From contig NZ_JAQISN010000004.1 of NCBI RefSeq assembly GCF_037450285.1, positions 310,001 through 374,000 on the forward strand: a stretch of DNA of 64,000 bases, given 5' to 3'. Shown piece by piece: positions 1-8,541 of this stretch. The stretch comes from Erwinia sp. SLM-02. GTDB taxonomy: Bacteria; Pseudomonadota; Gammaproteobacteria; Enterobacterales; Enterobacteriaceae. A program made the position numbers and the translations under genes. The notes beneath the pieces are model-generated. The model was not told where the DNA came from. It made no database searches and saw only the letters and a program-made list of their open reading frames with translations. The first letter of the stretch is position 1. Each line of letters begins with the position of its first letter.

Positions 1-1421
1 ACCAGCGGCAGCACGATGTAGCGCAGCGCCTGGAACTGGCTGGCGCCGTGTACCCGTGCGGCCGGTTCCAGATTTCCGCCCAGCTGCTTCAGCGCGCTGC
101 CCACGTAGCGCACCGGCCACGGCAGCAGCAGGCAGCAGTAGGAGAGCAGCAGGATCGGCCAGCTGTTATACGGCGTTACCGGCCAGAACGGCTGATTCCA
201 CAGCAGGATCAGCCCGACGCCGACCACCACGCCGGGCAGCACGGCGGGCAGCAGCGACAGTCCGTCAATCCAGGCCGCACCGCGAATTTTGCGCACCACC
301 ACCAGCCAGGCGGCGAGAAAACCCAGCACCCCGGTAATCAGCGCGGCGGCAAAGGCCAGCCCCAGGCTGGTGGAGAGCGCATCCAGCGCGTCGCCGTGCT
401 GGGCAAACAGCGCGCTGAAGTGGCGCAGGGTGAAGTTTTCCAGCCGGATGCCGCCCGAAAGCGTGGAAAGCAGGGCGCTGAGCAGCATGGATGACATCGG
501 CATCACCACCACCACAAAGGCCACCAGGCTGAACAGCAGCAGCGCGGGCCAGCGCCAGCAGCCTAACTGCGCGCCTTTATTCAACGCCGGTTTGCCGGTA
601 ATGCTGGTGACTTCTTTATTACCTACCAGCTTTCGCTGCAGCGTCCAGGCGGCCAGCGCCACCACTACCAGCAGCATCGACAGCAGCGAGGATCCGGGCA
701 GGTCGATCGGCCAGTCGGCCAGCCGTTCTTCAATGCCGACCGTCAGCATCACCACGCCAGCGCGGGAACCCAGCGCCGCCGGAACGCCGTACTCCTCGAT
801 AGCCAGAGTAAATGAAAGCAGCACCCCGGCCGCCAGTGCGGGCAGCATCATCGGCAGAGTGACGTGCCAGAATGCCCGCAGCGCGCTGGCCCCATGGACG
901 CGGGCCACTATCGCCAGGTGCTGGCCGCTGGCCAGCAGGCTGCGCGACACGGCAAAATAGACCACCGGGAAGATATTCAGGGTCATCACCAGCGCAATGC
1001 CGTTCTGGCTGAACAGCAGATCGTTAAGATCGAAGCCGATCAGCTGATACAGATAGCCATTATGCTGTAGCGCCAGCATCCAGCTGAGGGCCGCAATATA
1101 AGGCGGCGTCAGGAACGGGATCAGCATCACCAGATCCCACAGGCGCGCCAGCGGCAGATTAAACATCCCGCGCAGGGTGCCGAGGGGAATGCCGACCAGA
1201 GCGCTGAGCAGCGCGACCGTCAGGCCAATTTTTAGCGTACCGCTGAGCAGGGCGGGCAGCTGCGGGTCGCGCAGCAGTGCCGGAATGGGGCTGAATGCGC
1301 CGGCCAGTGAGCCCTGGGCCAGATGCGGAAACAGCGCCTGTAACAGAATAAACAGCAGCGGCAGTGCAACCAGCACCACCAGCAGCGCCACCGTAAGCAG
1401 CGGCATCAGACGAGAGTTCAT
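1..1421 (-). CDS. ABC transporter permease, fused two-domain type (partial)
   Basis: This is the inner-membrane permease of an iron(III)/2-aminoethylphosphonate-type importer, truncated at the left window edge after 473 codons. The reading frame is open from ATG 1421 (MNSRLMPLL) to base 1. It has an N-terminal membrane segment, then two permease-like halves. Each half has an EAA-type cytoplasmic loop: RVHGASALRAFWHVTLP near residue 174 and RVHGASQFQALRYIVLPL at the edge. Two EAA loops in one chain mean a fused permease of the FbpB type rather than two separate subunits as in PhnU/PhnV. It lies 47 bp downstream of the binding-protein gene and completes an ATPase, binding protein, permease operon. 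The substrate cannot be settled from sequence alone. Confidence 0.8.
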   Translation of the reverse strand, partial: MNSRLMPLLTVALLVVLVALPLLFILLQALFPHLAQGSLAGAFSPIPALLRDPQLPALLSGTLKIGLTVALLSALVGIPLGTLRGMFNLPLARLWDLVMLIPFLTPPYIAALSWMLALQHNGYLYQLIGFDLNDLLFSQNGIALVMTLNIFPVVYFAVSRSLLASGQHLAIVARVHGASALRAFWHVTLPMMLPALAAGVLLSFTLAIEEYGVPAALGSRAGVVMLTVGIEERLADWPIDLPGSSLLSMLLVVVALAAWTLQRKLVGNKEVTSITGKPALNKGAQLGCWRWPALLLFSLVAFVVVVMPMSSMLLSALLSTLSGGIRLENFTLRHFSALFAQHGDALDALSTSLGLAFAAALITGVLGFLAAWLVVVRKIRGAAWIDGLSLLPAVLPGVVVGVGLILLWNQPFWPVTPYNSWPILLLSYCCLLLPWPVRYVGSALKQLGGNLEPAARVHGASQFQALRYIVLPL

Positions 1422-1468
1422 GGGCGATCCTGAAGGATGGCGCCGCGAAGGGCGCCACCGGGGAGGGA

Positions 1469-2443
1469 TTAAGGTTGTTTAAACAGATCGGCGAAACGCT
1501 TCAACACGCTGCCGCGATCGGCACTGCCGCTGGCCTGCGCCGGAAGGATTTTCAGATCGCTCAGCAGCGGGCGTTTGGCACCCACGTCGGAGCGCGCAGG
1601 CATCAGCCAGGCATCGGCCACTTTCTGCTGGCCTTCTGCCGACAGCACGTAGTCAACAAAGGCTTTGGCATCGGCCGCATGCTGGCTGCTTTTCAGGATC
1701 ATCATCGGGCGTGGAGCGACCACTGTCCCGCTGGCCGGGAAGATCACTTTGATCGCTTCGCCGTCCTGAATGCTGCCGTAGGAAACGTAGTCCACGGCGC
1801 CAAACACGGCGGCTTTCGCGCCCTGCAGCACCGGCGTCAGCGCCTGGGCGTTAGGACCGGCAATCACCATGCCGTTATCTTTCAGCTTGCTGAACAGCTG
1901 CCAGGCGCGATCGCCCATGCTGTTCTGCAGGCCAATCAGCAGGTCGAGGGAGGCACCGGAGAGGGACGGGTCGGGCGTGGTTACCTTACCCTTAAAGGCT
2001 TCTGCGGTCAGGTCCTGCCACTCTTTTGGCTCCGGGGTGCCGCTTTTGGTGTTCCAGACGATCCCCAGCGCGGAGATCCCCTGCGCCACGTAGTCGGCGG
2101 TTTTAAACTGCGCCGGGACTTTTTCCGCGTTCGGGCTTTGATACGGCAGCAGCCAGCCGCGCTGCTGAAGTTCTTCGGCGGTATCCCAGGAGGCGGAGAT
2201 CAGCACGTCTGCCTGCGGGTTAGCCTGTTCGGCTTCCAGTCTTGCCATCACTTTGCCGGTGGTGGCCTGGAAAATATTCACCTTTACGCCGGTCTGCTTT
2301 TCAAAACCCGCAGCGAGTCCCTTGGCCAGCGAACCCGGCCCGGCGGTATAAACGGTCAGTGCCTGCGCGTCGGCGATCATCATGCCAGAAGTCAACAACA
2401 TGGCGAAAATAGCTCCTGTCTTCATCGGTTTAAACAATGTCAT
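1469..2443 (-). CDS. Periplasmic substrate-binding protein, Fe3+/2-aminoethylphosphonate family
   Basis: This 324-residue protein captures the ligand for the adjacent importer. It starts with a Sec signal peptide (positively charged start, hydrophobic stretch to about residue 25, then AQA before LTVYTAG). The mature part has the hallmarks of the extracellular solute-binding family 6: an ISALGIVWNTK hinge region, a DPSLSGAS loop and a YVLSAEGQQ segment near the end. The ATG overlaps the stop codon of the upstream ATPase gene (ATGA at 2443-2440), which implies translational coupling and fixes the start. The relatives I can recall bind ferric iron or aminoethylphosphonate. I see no strong Fur site upstream of the operon, so the ligand is left open. 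Confidence 0.8.
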   Translation of the reverse strand: MTLFKPMKTGAIFAMLLTSGMMIADAQALTVYTAGPGSLAKGLAAGFEKQTGVKVNIFQATTGKVMARLEAEQANPQADVLISASWDTAEELQQRGWLLPYQSPNAEKVPAQFKTADYVAQGISALGIVWNTKSGTPEPKEWQDLTAEAFKGKVTTPDPSLSGASLDLLIGLQNSMGDRAWQLFSKLKDNGMVIAGPNAQALTPVLQGAKAAVFGAVDYVSYGSIQDGEAIKVIFPASGTVVAPRPMMILKSSQHAADAKAFVDYVLSAEGQQKVADAWLMPARSDVGAKRPLLSDLKILPAQASGSADRGSVLKRFADLFKQP

Positions 2444-3144
2444 GCGGGTTCCCCAGAGAGTGAAGTAACGGTTTGAATGGCAGAAACGGATCCCGCGGCC
2501 AGCCAGACGATGCGATCCGCCAGGATCTCCGCCTCGCGCCGGTCGTGGGTGACGTACACCGCGGTGGTGCCGAGCTGGCGCAGCAGCGTGGCCATCTCCA
2601 GGCACAGCGACTCACGCAGATCGGTATCCAGATTGGATAGCGGTTCATCGAACAGCAGGATTTTCGGTTCAGCGATGATGGCGCGGGCCAGCGCTACGCG
2701 CTGCTGCTGGCCGCCCGACAGATCGGACGGTTTGCGTGCGGCAAACGCCGCCAGGCCTACGCGATCTAACGCCCGCATTACCCGCTGCTGGCGTTCATGG
2801 GCGGATACCCGCCGCATCAGCAGAGGAAACGCCACGTTCTGCGCGACCGTCATATGCGGCCACAGGGCGTAATCCTGGAAAACCATGCCGATATCGCGCT
2901 GTTCGGGCGGCGTGCTTTTTGCCGAGTCGGCAATCAGCCGTTCGCCAAACTGCAGCGTGCCCTGCTGCGGCTCCAGCAGGCCGGCAAGGATTTTCAGCAG
3001 CGTGCTTTTGCCGCAGCCGGAAGGGCCAAGCAGCGCAACGATAGAGCCGGCTTCGATATCCAGATCGATGTGATTGAGTACGCGGTGTTCGCCAAAGGCA
3101 TAACCAATACCTTTCAGCGTGACGGCGACAGGAGAGCGGGTCAT
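2440..3144 (-). CDS. ABC transporter ATP-binding protein, FbpC/PhnT-like
   Basis: This 234-residue ATPase energises the importer encoded with it. Walker A is LLGPSGCGKST at about residues 38-48, the Q-loop is MVFQDYALWPHM, the signature is LSGGQQQRVALARA, Walker B is ILLFDEPLSNLD and the switch His is in VTHDR. It ends soon after the H-loop, so the C-terminal TOBE/regulatory domain present in FbpC or the roughly 370-residue PhnT is missing; this is a short form. It is the first gene of the operon and overlaps the binding-protein start by 4 bp. The order ATPase, binding protein, permease is unlike the usual fbpABC order. Confidence 0.85.
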   Translation of the reverse strand: MTRSPVAVTLKGIGYAFGEHRVLNHIDLDIEAGSIVALLGPSGCGKSTLLKILAGLLEPQQGTLQFGERLIADSAKSTPPEQRDIGMVFQDYALWPHMTVAQNVAFPLLMRRVSAHERQQRVMRALDRVGLAAFAARKPSDLSGGQQQRVALARAIIAEPKILLFDEPLSNLDTDLRESLCLEMATLLRQLGTTAVYVTHDRREAEILADRIVWLAAGSVSAIQTVTSLSGEPA

Positions 3145-3404
3145 AGCGACACTCCGTGATGACGCGGGCGTGCCTGACCAGCTGCCGGCCAGGGCCGGTA
3201 GCGTGTGCTCACCTGAAGGAAGTTCAGGGGAGTAAAGACCATATTGTTATCCTCTTTGGGACTCTGTGGGGCGGAGTATAAAGAGGCTTTGTGACGAAAA
3301 TATGGCGGTTTTCGCCCCCGCTGCGGCGAATAAAAATCCGTAGGACGCTAACGGTTCAGGTATAGTTGGGCTTCGACTTTTCTGCTTTGCGAGCCGTAAT
3401 TTCC

Positions 3405-4598
3405 ATGTCAGACCCGTCAGCAGGGGACGCCGCGCAATCCGGCCTGCGCTTAAATCTGCGCATTATCTCCGTCGTTATCTTCAACTTTGCCAGCTACCTG
3501 ACCATCGGGCTGCCGCTGGCGGTGCTGCCCGGCTACGTCCATGACGTGATGGGGTACAGCGCCTTCTGGGCGGGGCTGGTGATCAGCCTGCAGTACTTTG
3601 CCACGCTGCTCAGCCGCCCTCATGCCGGGCGTTTCGCCGATCTCTGGGGGCCGAAAAAAGTGGTCATTTTCGGCCTGTTCGGCGCGCTGATCTGCGGTAT
3701 CTGCTATGCGCTCGCGGCGCTGTCCAGTGCGATCCCGCTGCTCAGCCTGCTGCTGCTGTGCCTTGGACGCATGGTGCTGGGCGTGGGGCAGAGCTTTGCC
3801 GGAACGGGGGCCACGCTGTGGGGCGTGGGCGTGGTCGGCTCGCTGCATATCGGCCGGGTGATCTCGTGGAACGGGATTTTCACCTACGGGGCGATGGCGA
3901 TTGGTGCGCCGCTGGGCGTGGCGATCTATCTGTGGGGCGGATTGCTGCTGCTGGCGGCGATTGTGATTGCGATTGCGCTGGTGGCCATCGTGCTGGCGCT
4001 CCCCCGGCCCACGGTGAAAACCAGCAAGGGAAAACCGCTGCCGTTCCGCGCGGTGCTGGGGCGTATCTGGGGCTATGGCCTGATCCTGGCGATGGGGTCG
4101 GTCGGCTTCGGCGTCATCGCCACCTTCATCACCCTGTTTTATCAGGATAAAGGCTGGCAGGGCGCGGCCTTTGCCCTGACGCTGTTCAGCGTGGCGTTTG
4201 TCGGCACGCGCATGCTGTTCCCCAACGCCATCAACCGCTTCGGCGGGCTGAACGTGGCGCTGGTTTGTTTTGCCGTTGAAGCGATCGGGCTGCTGATGGT
4301 CTGGGGGTCGTGGGAACCCTGGATGGCGAAAGTGGGTGCGTTGCTGACTGGGGCCGGATTCTCGCTGGTGTTCCCGGCGATTGGGGTGGTGGCGGTGAAG
4401 GTGGTGCCGCCGCAGAATCAGGGCAGTGCGCTGGCGACCTATACGGCCTTTATGGACCTGGCGCTGGGAATCACCGGGCCGCTGGCCGGATTCATTATGA
4501 GCTATGCCGGTGTCCCGGTGATTTATCTGCTCAGCAGCGTGCTGGTGTGCCTGGCGATACTGGCGACCCTCAGGCTGAAACGGGTGACGAGTGCATAA
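3405..4598 (+). CDS. yhhS: MFS transporter YhhS
   Basis: This 397-residue, 12-helix major facilitator protein matches E. coli YhhS along its length as I remember it: LRLNLRI near the start, then NFASYLTIGLPLAVLPGYVHDVMG, RPHAGRFADL (the MFS loop 2-3 motif), GPKKVVIFGL, and GVVGSLHIGRVISWNG. E. coli YhhS is described as a putative arabinose/glyphosate exporter of low substrate definition. The ATG at 3405 is chosen over an upstream in-frame codon because it gives the family length. In E. coli yhhS faces dcrB; here the same convergent pair is split by the 18-kb inositol region. A strong hairpin terminator follows at 4646-4670. Confidence 0.9.
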   Translation: MSDPSAGDAAQSGLRLNLRIISVVIFNFASYLTIGLPLAVLPGYVHDVMGYSAFWAGLVISLQYFATLLSRPHAGRFADLWGPKKVVIFGLFGALICGICYALAALSSAIPLLSLLLLCLGRMVLGVGQSFAGTGATLWGVGVVGSLHIGRVISWNGIFTYGAMAIGAPLGVAIYLWGGLLLLAAIVIAIALVAIVLALPRPTVKTSKGKPLPFRAVLGRIWGYGLILAMGSVGFGVIATFITLFYQDKGWQGAAFALTLFSVAFVGTRMLFPNAINRFGGLNVALVCFAVEAIGLLMVWGSWEPWMAKVGALLTGAGFSLVFPAIGVVAVKVVPPQNQGSALATYTAFMDLALGITGPLAGFIMSYAGVPVIYLLSSVLVCLAILATLRLKRVTSA

Positions 4599-4605
4599 AA
4601 AAAAT

Positions 4606-4675
4606 GCGGCCCTGGAAGGCCGCGAAGTGACACAGATAAGACGTGAAATCCGGCCCCGGTGGCCGGATTTTCCGT
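4606..4675. terminator. Bidirectional terminator between yhhS and iolI
   Basis: Two inverted repeats lie in the convergent gap. The first (4606-4623) pairs GCGGCC with GGCCGC. The second pairs AAATCCGGCC (4646-4655) with GGCCGGATTT (4661-4670) around a 5-base loop and has T-rich flanks on both strands, so it can end both yhhS and iolI transcripts. Confidence 0.75.
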
Positions 4676-4707
4676 TACAGCCGGGCAATGACCCGGCCAC
4701 GGGATGT

Positions 4708-5523
4708 TTAGCCCTGCAGCAGCGCGATGCTCTGACGGATTTCGCGTTCGATGTCTGCCGCCGTCCAGCTGTCCATGCTGGAAGCAAACGGCTCGAAGGC
4801 GTAGATGCCTTTGTAGCCCAGCTTCTCCAGGCGCTGAACCTGCGATACGCTCTTCAGGCGGTCGCCTTCGCTCAGCATGATGCGTTCTTCGTCGGTCAGC
4901 CTGCTGACTTCACGATCGTCTTCCACGCCGGACAGGTGAACCAGCCCGATGCGATTCACATCCAGCCCGGCGGCGAAATCCTGCTCTGCGCCTTCATACA
5001 GATGGTGGTGGAAGGTATCCAGCACCAGCGTAAACGGCACGTCCGCCTGGTCGATCAGCGCCAGCGCCTGGCCTGCGGAGCGCAGTGAGCTGACCGGGAA
5101 GCCCAGCGGCTCGACCAGTCCTTTAATGCCGTAGCGCTCAAACAGCGGTGCCAGCGTGCGCAGCGCGTTGACGGTCTCTTCGGCAGAAACCGGGGTGCCG
5201 TCGTTCAGCGGGCACATCACCAGCGCTTTCGCCCCAATCCCCTGCGCATCCTTCAGCAGGCCTTCCGCGCGCGCCAGCAGATCGTCGCTAATCTGATTGA
5301 ACGGATAGACGGCGTTAATCGTCACAATTTCCATGCCGTATTTTTCCGCCAGGTCTTTCACCTGCCGGTGACTGAGATTGTCAGTCACGCTGCCGCCCTT
5401 CATATCATTACGCAGCTCAACCTTGTTCAGACCCAGCTTTTGTACCAGCTGGAAAAAGGCTTCAATGCTGAGCGCCGGGGCGATTTTACGGTTAATGCAG
5501 ATGCGGGTTGGATCGATAGCCAT
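4708..5523 (-). CDS. iolI: Inosose isomerase-like TIM-barrel protein (IolI family)
   Basis: This 271-residue sugar-phosphate-isomerase-type TIM barrel is similar to B. subtilis IolI, which interconverts 2-keto-myo-inositol (scyllo-inosose) and 1-keto-D-chiro-inositol. Visible metal-ligand motifs are VEPLGFP in the middle, LDTFHHHLYEG, HLSGVEDD and AFEPF near the end, matching the Glu/Asp/His/Glu pattern of the fold. It is transcribed away from iolA across a 498-bp promoter region with TTTCA/TGAAAT half-sites. Enterobacterial iol clusters often carry one or two iolI paralogues, so the exact reaction (isomerase or epimerase) is inferred from family and context. Confidence 0.8.
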   Translation of the reverse strand: MAIDPTRICINRKIAPALSIEAFFQLVQKLGLNKVELRNDMKGGSVTDNLSHRQVKDLAEKYGMEIVTINAVYPFNQISDDLLARAEGLLKDAQGIGAKALVMCPLNDGTPVSAEETVNALRTLAPLFERYGIKGLVEPLGFPVSSLRSAGQALALIDQADVPFTLVLDTFHHHLYEGAEQDFAAGLDVNRIGLVHLSGVEDDREVSRLTDEERIMLSEGDRLKSVSQVQRLEKLGYKGIYAFEPFASSMDSWTAADIEREIRQSIALLQG

Positions 5524-6021
5524 GTGATGGCTCCTGTTTCAGTAGGGTAATAAAAAAAACTCCACCACAGGGCCGGACATACCCGATCCGCATGGTGCAG
5601 TAAAAGTACGCATAAGAAAACATTTATTTCATAGTTAGTGAATAATGAAATTTAAATTTTTAGATCCGCCTCTCAAAATTTCACCGCGCGGAAAAAAACA
5701 CCAGCAAAAACACAGAGAAATCCCATGCGAAAGCGCGAAGAATTCCGGGGGCGTTATCGTCACGTGGTAAAACCACTGTTCCGCATGGGGCCTGCGCTGA
5801 GGGCTTTCTGGCGGTGCCAGCGTGTGGGACTATTTACCCGACATAGCCTGACCGTGAAAAATGCGATCCATGCCGCTAAAACTGAATTTTCTAAAGTGAA
5901 TTATTTGAAAAATTTATTCCAATATTATACTGTCATCCCACGCATTAGAGTTTTGCCCGGCCAGGTAGCGTTGTGATTCAGACTGCCTGCATGGGAACTA
6001 TCACATCAAAGAGGCCAGAAC
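5524..6021. promoter_or_regulatory. Divergent iolI/iolA promoter region
   Basis: This 498-bp gap has no convincing gene; an 83-codon open frame inside it lacks a ribosome site and resembles nothing known to me. It carries an inverted pair of ATTTCA (5626-5631) and TGAAAT (5646-5651) and a further AAAATTTCAC (5675-5684), the same half-sites found before iolR, iolC and iolD. A possible iolA promoter is TTGAAA (5905-5910) and TATACT (5926-5931), although its 15-bp spacer is short. AGAGG before 6022 is the iolA ribosome site. Confidence 0.45.
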
Positions 6022-7527
6022 ATGACTATCGTAGGAAACTTTATTGGCGGTAAAACTTCTCTGAGCGCCAGCAGCGAAACCATCCCGGTTTACGATCCGG
6101 CGACCGGCAAAGTCATCCGTGAACTGACGCAGAGCACCAGCGACGAAGTGGCACACGCCATTGAAGTAGCCCACAACGCGTTCGATAGCTGGTCACGCAC
6201 TTCTCCACTGCGCCGCGCCCGTATCCTGTTCAACTTTAAGGCCCTGATGGAACAGCATCGCGACGAGCTGGCCGAGCTGATTGTGAGCGAGCACGGTAAA
6301 GTCTGGTCAGATGCGCTGGGTGAACTGACCCGTGGCCTGGAAGTGGTTGAATTCGCCTGCGGTATTCCACACCTGATTAAAGGCGAGAACTCCGCGGACG
6401 TCGGAACCGGCGTTGACAGCTACTCGCTGATGCAGCCGCTGGGCGTGGTGGCGGGTATCACCCCGTTCAACTTCCCGGCGATGGTGCCACTGTGGATGTT
6501 CCCTATCGCGCTGGCCTGCGGTAACACCTTCGTTCTGAAGCCACCGGCTCTGGACCCGTCAGCCTCTGTCCGTATGGCTGAGCTGCTGACCGAAGCGGGC
6601 CTGCCGGACGGCGTGTTCAACGTTATCCACAGCTCTAACGAAAATGCCGAGCAGCTGTATAAAGATCCGCGCGTTCAGGCGGTCAGCTTCGTCGGTTCTT
6701 CCGGCGTTGCCGAGCACATCTACACTACCGCCAGCGCACACGGTAAGCGCGTGCAGGCGTTCGGCGCGGCGAAAAACCACGCTATCGTGATGCCGGATGC
6801 CGATCTGGATGCCACCGTGAACGCCATCATGGGCGGCGCGTTTGGTTCTGCCGGCGAGCGTTGCATGGCGCTGCCAGTGGTGGTTGCCGTGGGCGACGAC
6901 ACCGCTGACAAACTGATTGCCGCACTGACCCCGCTGGTGAAAGCCCTGCGCGTGGGTCCTGGCATTCACAAAGGCAAAGACGAAAACGAAATGGGGCCGG
7001 TGGTTTCCGCCGCGCACCAGAAGAAAGTGCTGGGCTACATCGACAAAGGTGAAGCGGAAGGCGCGAAACTGGTGGTTGACGGTCGCGGTATTCAGGTTGA
7101 AGGCAACCCGGAAGGCTACTACGTTGGCGGCACCCTGTTCGATAACGTCACCACCGACATGGTGATCTGGCGCGAAGAGATCTTCGGACCGGTGCTGAGC
7201 ATCGTGCGTGCGCCTGACTACAAAACCGCGCTGGATCTGGTTAACAGCCACGAATTCGGTAACGGCAGCGCTATCTTCACCAGCAATGGCCACACCGGTC
7301 GTGACTTCGTGCGTGAAGTGCAGGCGGGCATGGTTGGCGTTAACGTACCGGTTCCGGTTCCGATGGCCTTCCACAGCTTCGGCGGCTGGAAGCGTTCCGT
7401 CTTTGGCGCACTGAACGTGCACGGGCCGGACGGCGTGCGTTTCTACACCCGCATGAAGACGGCCACCGTTCGCTGGCCGAGCGGTCAGAAAACCGTGTCT
7501 GAGTTCAGCATGCCAACGCTGGGCTAA
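6022..7527 (+). CDS. iolA: Methylmalonate-semialdehyde dehydrogenase (CoA-acylating)
   Basis: This 501-residue aldehyde dehydrogenase carries out the last step of inositol breakdown: malonate semialdehyde plus CoA and NAD+ gives acetyl-CoA and CO2. The catalytic Cys is residue 281 in GSAGERCMALPV. ITPFNFPAMVPLWMFP, FVLKPP and FVGSSGVAEHIY form the NAD-binding core, and EEIFGPVLS the C-terminal motif. NFP and ERCMALP are characteristic of the MmsA/IolA subgroup, which is CoA-dependent and lacks the usual general-base Glu. It is followed after 65 bp by iolB and preceded by a region with the candidate IolR half-sites. Length agrees with family members of about 500 residues. Confidence 0.93.
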   Translation: MTIVGNFIGGKTSLSASSETIPVYDPATGKVIRELTQSTSDEVAHAIEVAHNAFDSWSRTSPLRRARILFNFKALMEQHRDELAELIVSEHGKVWSDALGELTRGLEVVEFACGIPHLIKGENSADVGTGVDSYSLMQPLGVVAGITPFNFPAMVPLWMFPIALACGNTFVLKPPALDPSASVRMAELLTEAGLPDGVFNVIHSSNENAEQLYKDPRVQAVSFVGSSGVAEHIYTTASAHGKRVQAFGAAKNHAIVMPDADLDATVNAIMGGAFGSAGERCMALPVVVAVGDDTADKLIAALTPLVKALRVGPGIHKGKDENEMGPVVSAAHQKKVLGYIDKGEAEGAKLVVDGRGIQVEGNPEGYYVGGTLFDNVTTDMVIWREEIFGPVLSIVRAPDYKTALDLVNSHEFGNGSAIFTSNGHTGRDFVREVQAGMVGVNVPVPVPMAFHSFGGWKRSVFGALNVHGPDGVRFYTRMKTATVRWPSGQKTVSEFSMPTLG

Positions 7528-7592
7528 TCCTTTTCACCAACAATCCGCGCCGCCGTGATGTCTGCGGCGGCGCGGGCAAAGGAAAAAGCAGC

Positions 7593-8411
7593 ATGTCATT
7601 ATTAAATAAAGCAAAACAGCCCGATGCACAGGGCCGTATTCAGAACGTCACCCCGGAAAGTGCCGGCTGGCGTTATGTTGGCTTCGATGCCTATCTGCTG
7701 AAGAAAGGGCAGACCCTCACGCTTGAAAGCGGCGATAAAGAGCTGTGTCTGGTGCTGGTTGCGGGCCTGGCCTCGGTGAAAACCCGTCAGGCCGAGTTCC
7801 CGAATATCGGTAAGCGTATGTCGCCGTTTGAGCGCACGCCGCCGTATTCCGTTTACGTGCCGCACAACGAACAAATTGAAGTGGTGGCAGAATCCGATCT
7901 GGAGCTGGCGGTGTGTAATTCGCCGAGCCAGGGCAATCTGCCGGCACGACTGATCGCGCCTGAAGATGTCGGCGTGGAGCAGCGCGGTAAGGGCCACAAC
8001 AAGCGTCTGGTGCACAATATTCTGCCGGACAACAAGCCTGCCGACAGCCTGCTGGTGGTGGAAGTGTACACCAACGAAGGTGATACCAGCTCCTACCCGA
8101 GCCACAAGCACGACCAGGAAGATTCAGAAGACGAAACCTATCTGGAAGAGACGTACTATCACCGTTTCGACCCTGAGCGTGGCTTCGCCCTGCAGCGCGT
8201 CTATACCGACGATCGCTCGCTGGATGAGTGCATGGCGGTGTATAACCGCGATGTCGTTACCGTGCCGCGTGGCTACCATCCGGTAGCGACCATCGCCGGT
8301 TACGATAATTACTATTTGAACGTTATGGCCGGGCCAGTACGTTTATGGAAATTTACCTGGGAGAAAGATCACGCCTGGGTGAACAGCGATGAGTATCCGC
8401 GCAAGAAGTAA
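7593..8411 (+). CDS. iolB: 5-deoxy-glucuronate isomerase
   Basis: This 272-residue double-cupin protein isomerises 5-deoxy-D-glucuronate to 5-dehydro-2-deoxy-D-gluconate, the substrate of the IolC kinase. Visible metal-site residues are in YPSHKHDQ, YLEETYYHRFDPERGF and VPRGYHPVATIAGYDNYYLNVMAGP, the IolB family signature. The start ATG at 7593 has a GGAAAAA purine stretch before it. It is cotranscribed with iolA and ends before a strong terminator. Confidence 0.93.
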   Translation: MSLLNKAKQPDAQGRIQNVTPESAGWRYVGFDAYLLKKGQTLTLESGDKELCLVLVAGLASVKTRQAEFPNIGKRMSPFERTPPYSVYVPHNEQIEVVAESDLELAVCNSPSQGNLPARLIAPEDVGVEQRGKGHNKRLVHNILPDNKPADSLLVVEVYTNEGDTSSYPSHKHDQEDSEDETYLEETYYHRFDPERGFALQRVYTDDRSLDECMAVYNRDVVTVPRGYHPVATIAGYDNYYLNVMAGPVRLWKFTWEKDHAWVNSDEYPRKK

Positions 8412-8507
8412 GTTGGTTTAGTTGTAGTGATGTAACCCGGAAGGCTCCAGTCGCCGTCAGGCAGCCTGAAGCCGGAAGGAAAAGGTTGATGTTGAAAACA
8501 AGCTAAT

Positions 8508-8541
8508 AAACGGGCGGCCACCTACGGGCTGCCCGTTTTTT
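8508..8541 (+). terminator. Intrinsic terminator after iolAB
   Basis: AAACGGGC (8508-8515) pairs with GCCCGTTT (8531-8538), followed by a run of T. It lies between iolB and the convergent AraC-type regulator gene. Confidence 0.75.

Noticed and set aside
3450..4787. 445-codon open frame opposite yhhS
   Set aside because: Low-complexity, highly charged antisense product; the yhhS strand matches a known transporter.
5725..5976. 83-codon open frame in the iolI/iolA gap
   Set aside because: No ribosome site and no recognisable family, and it overlaps the likely promoter.
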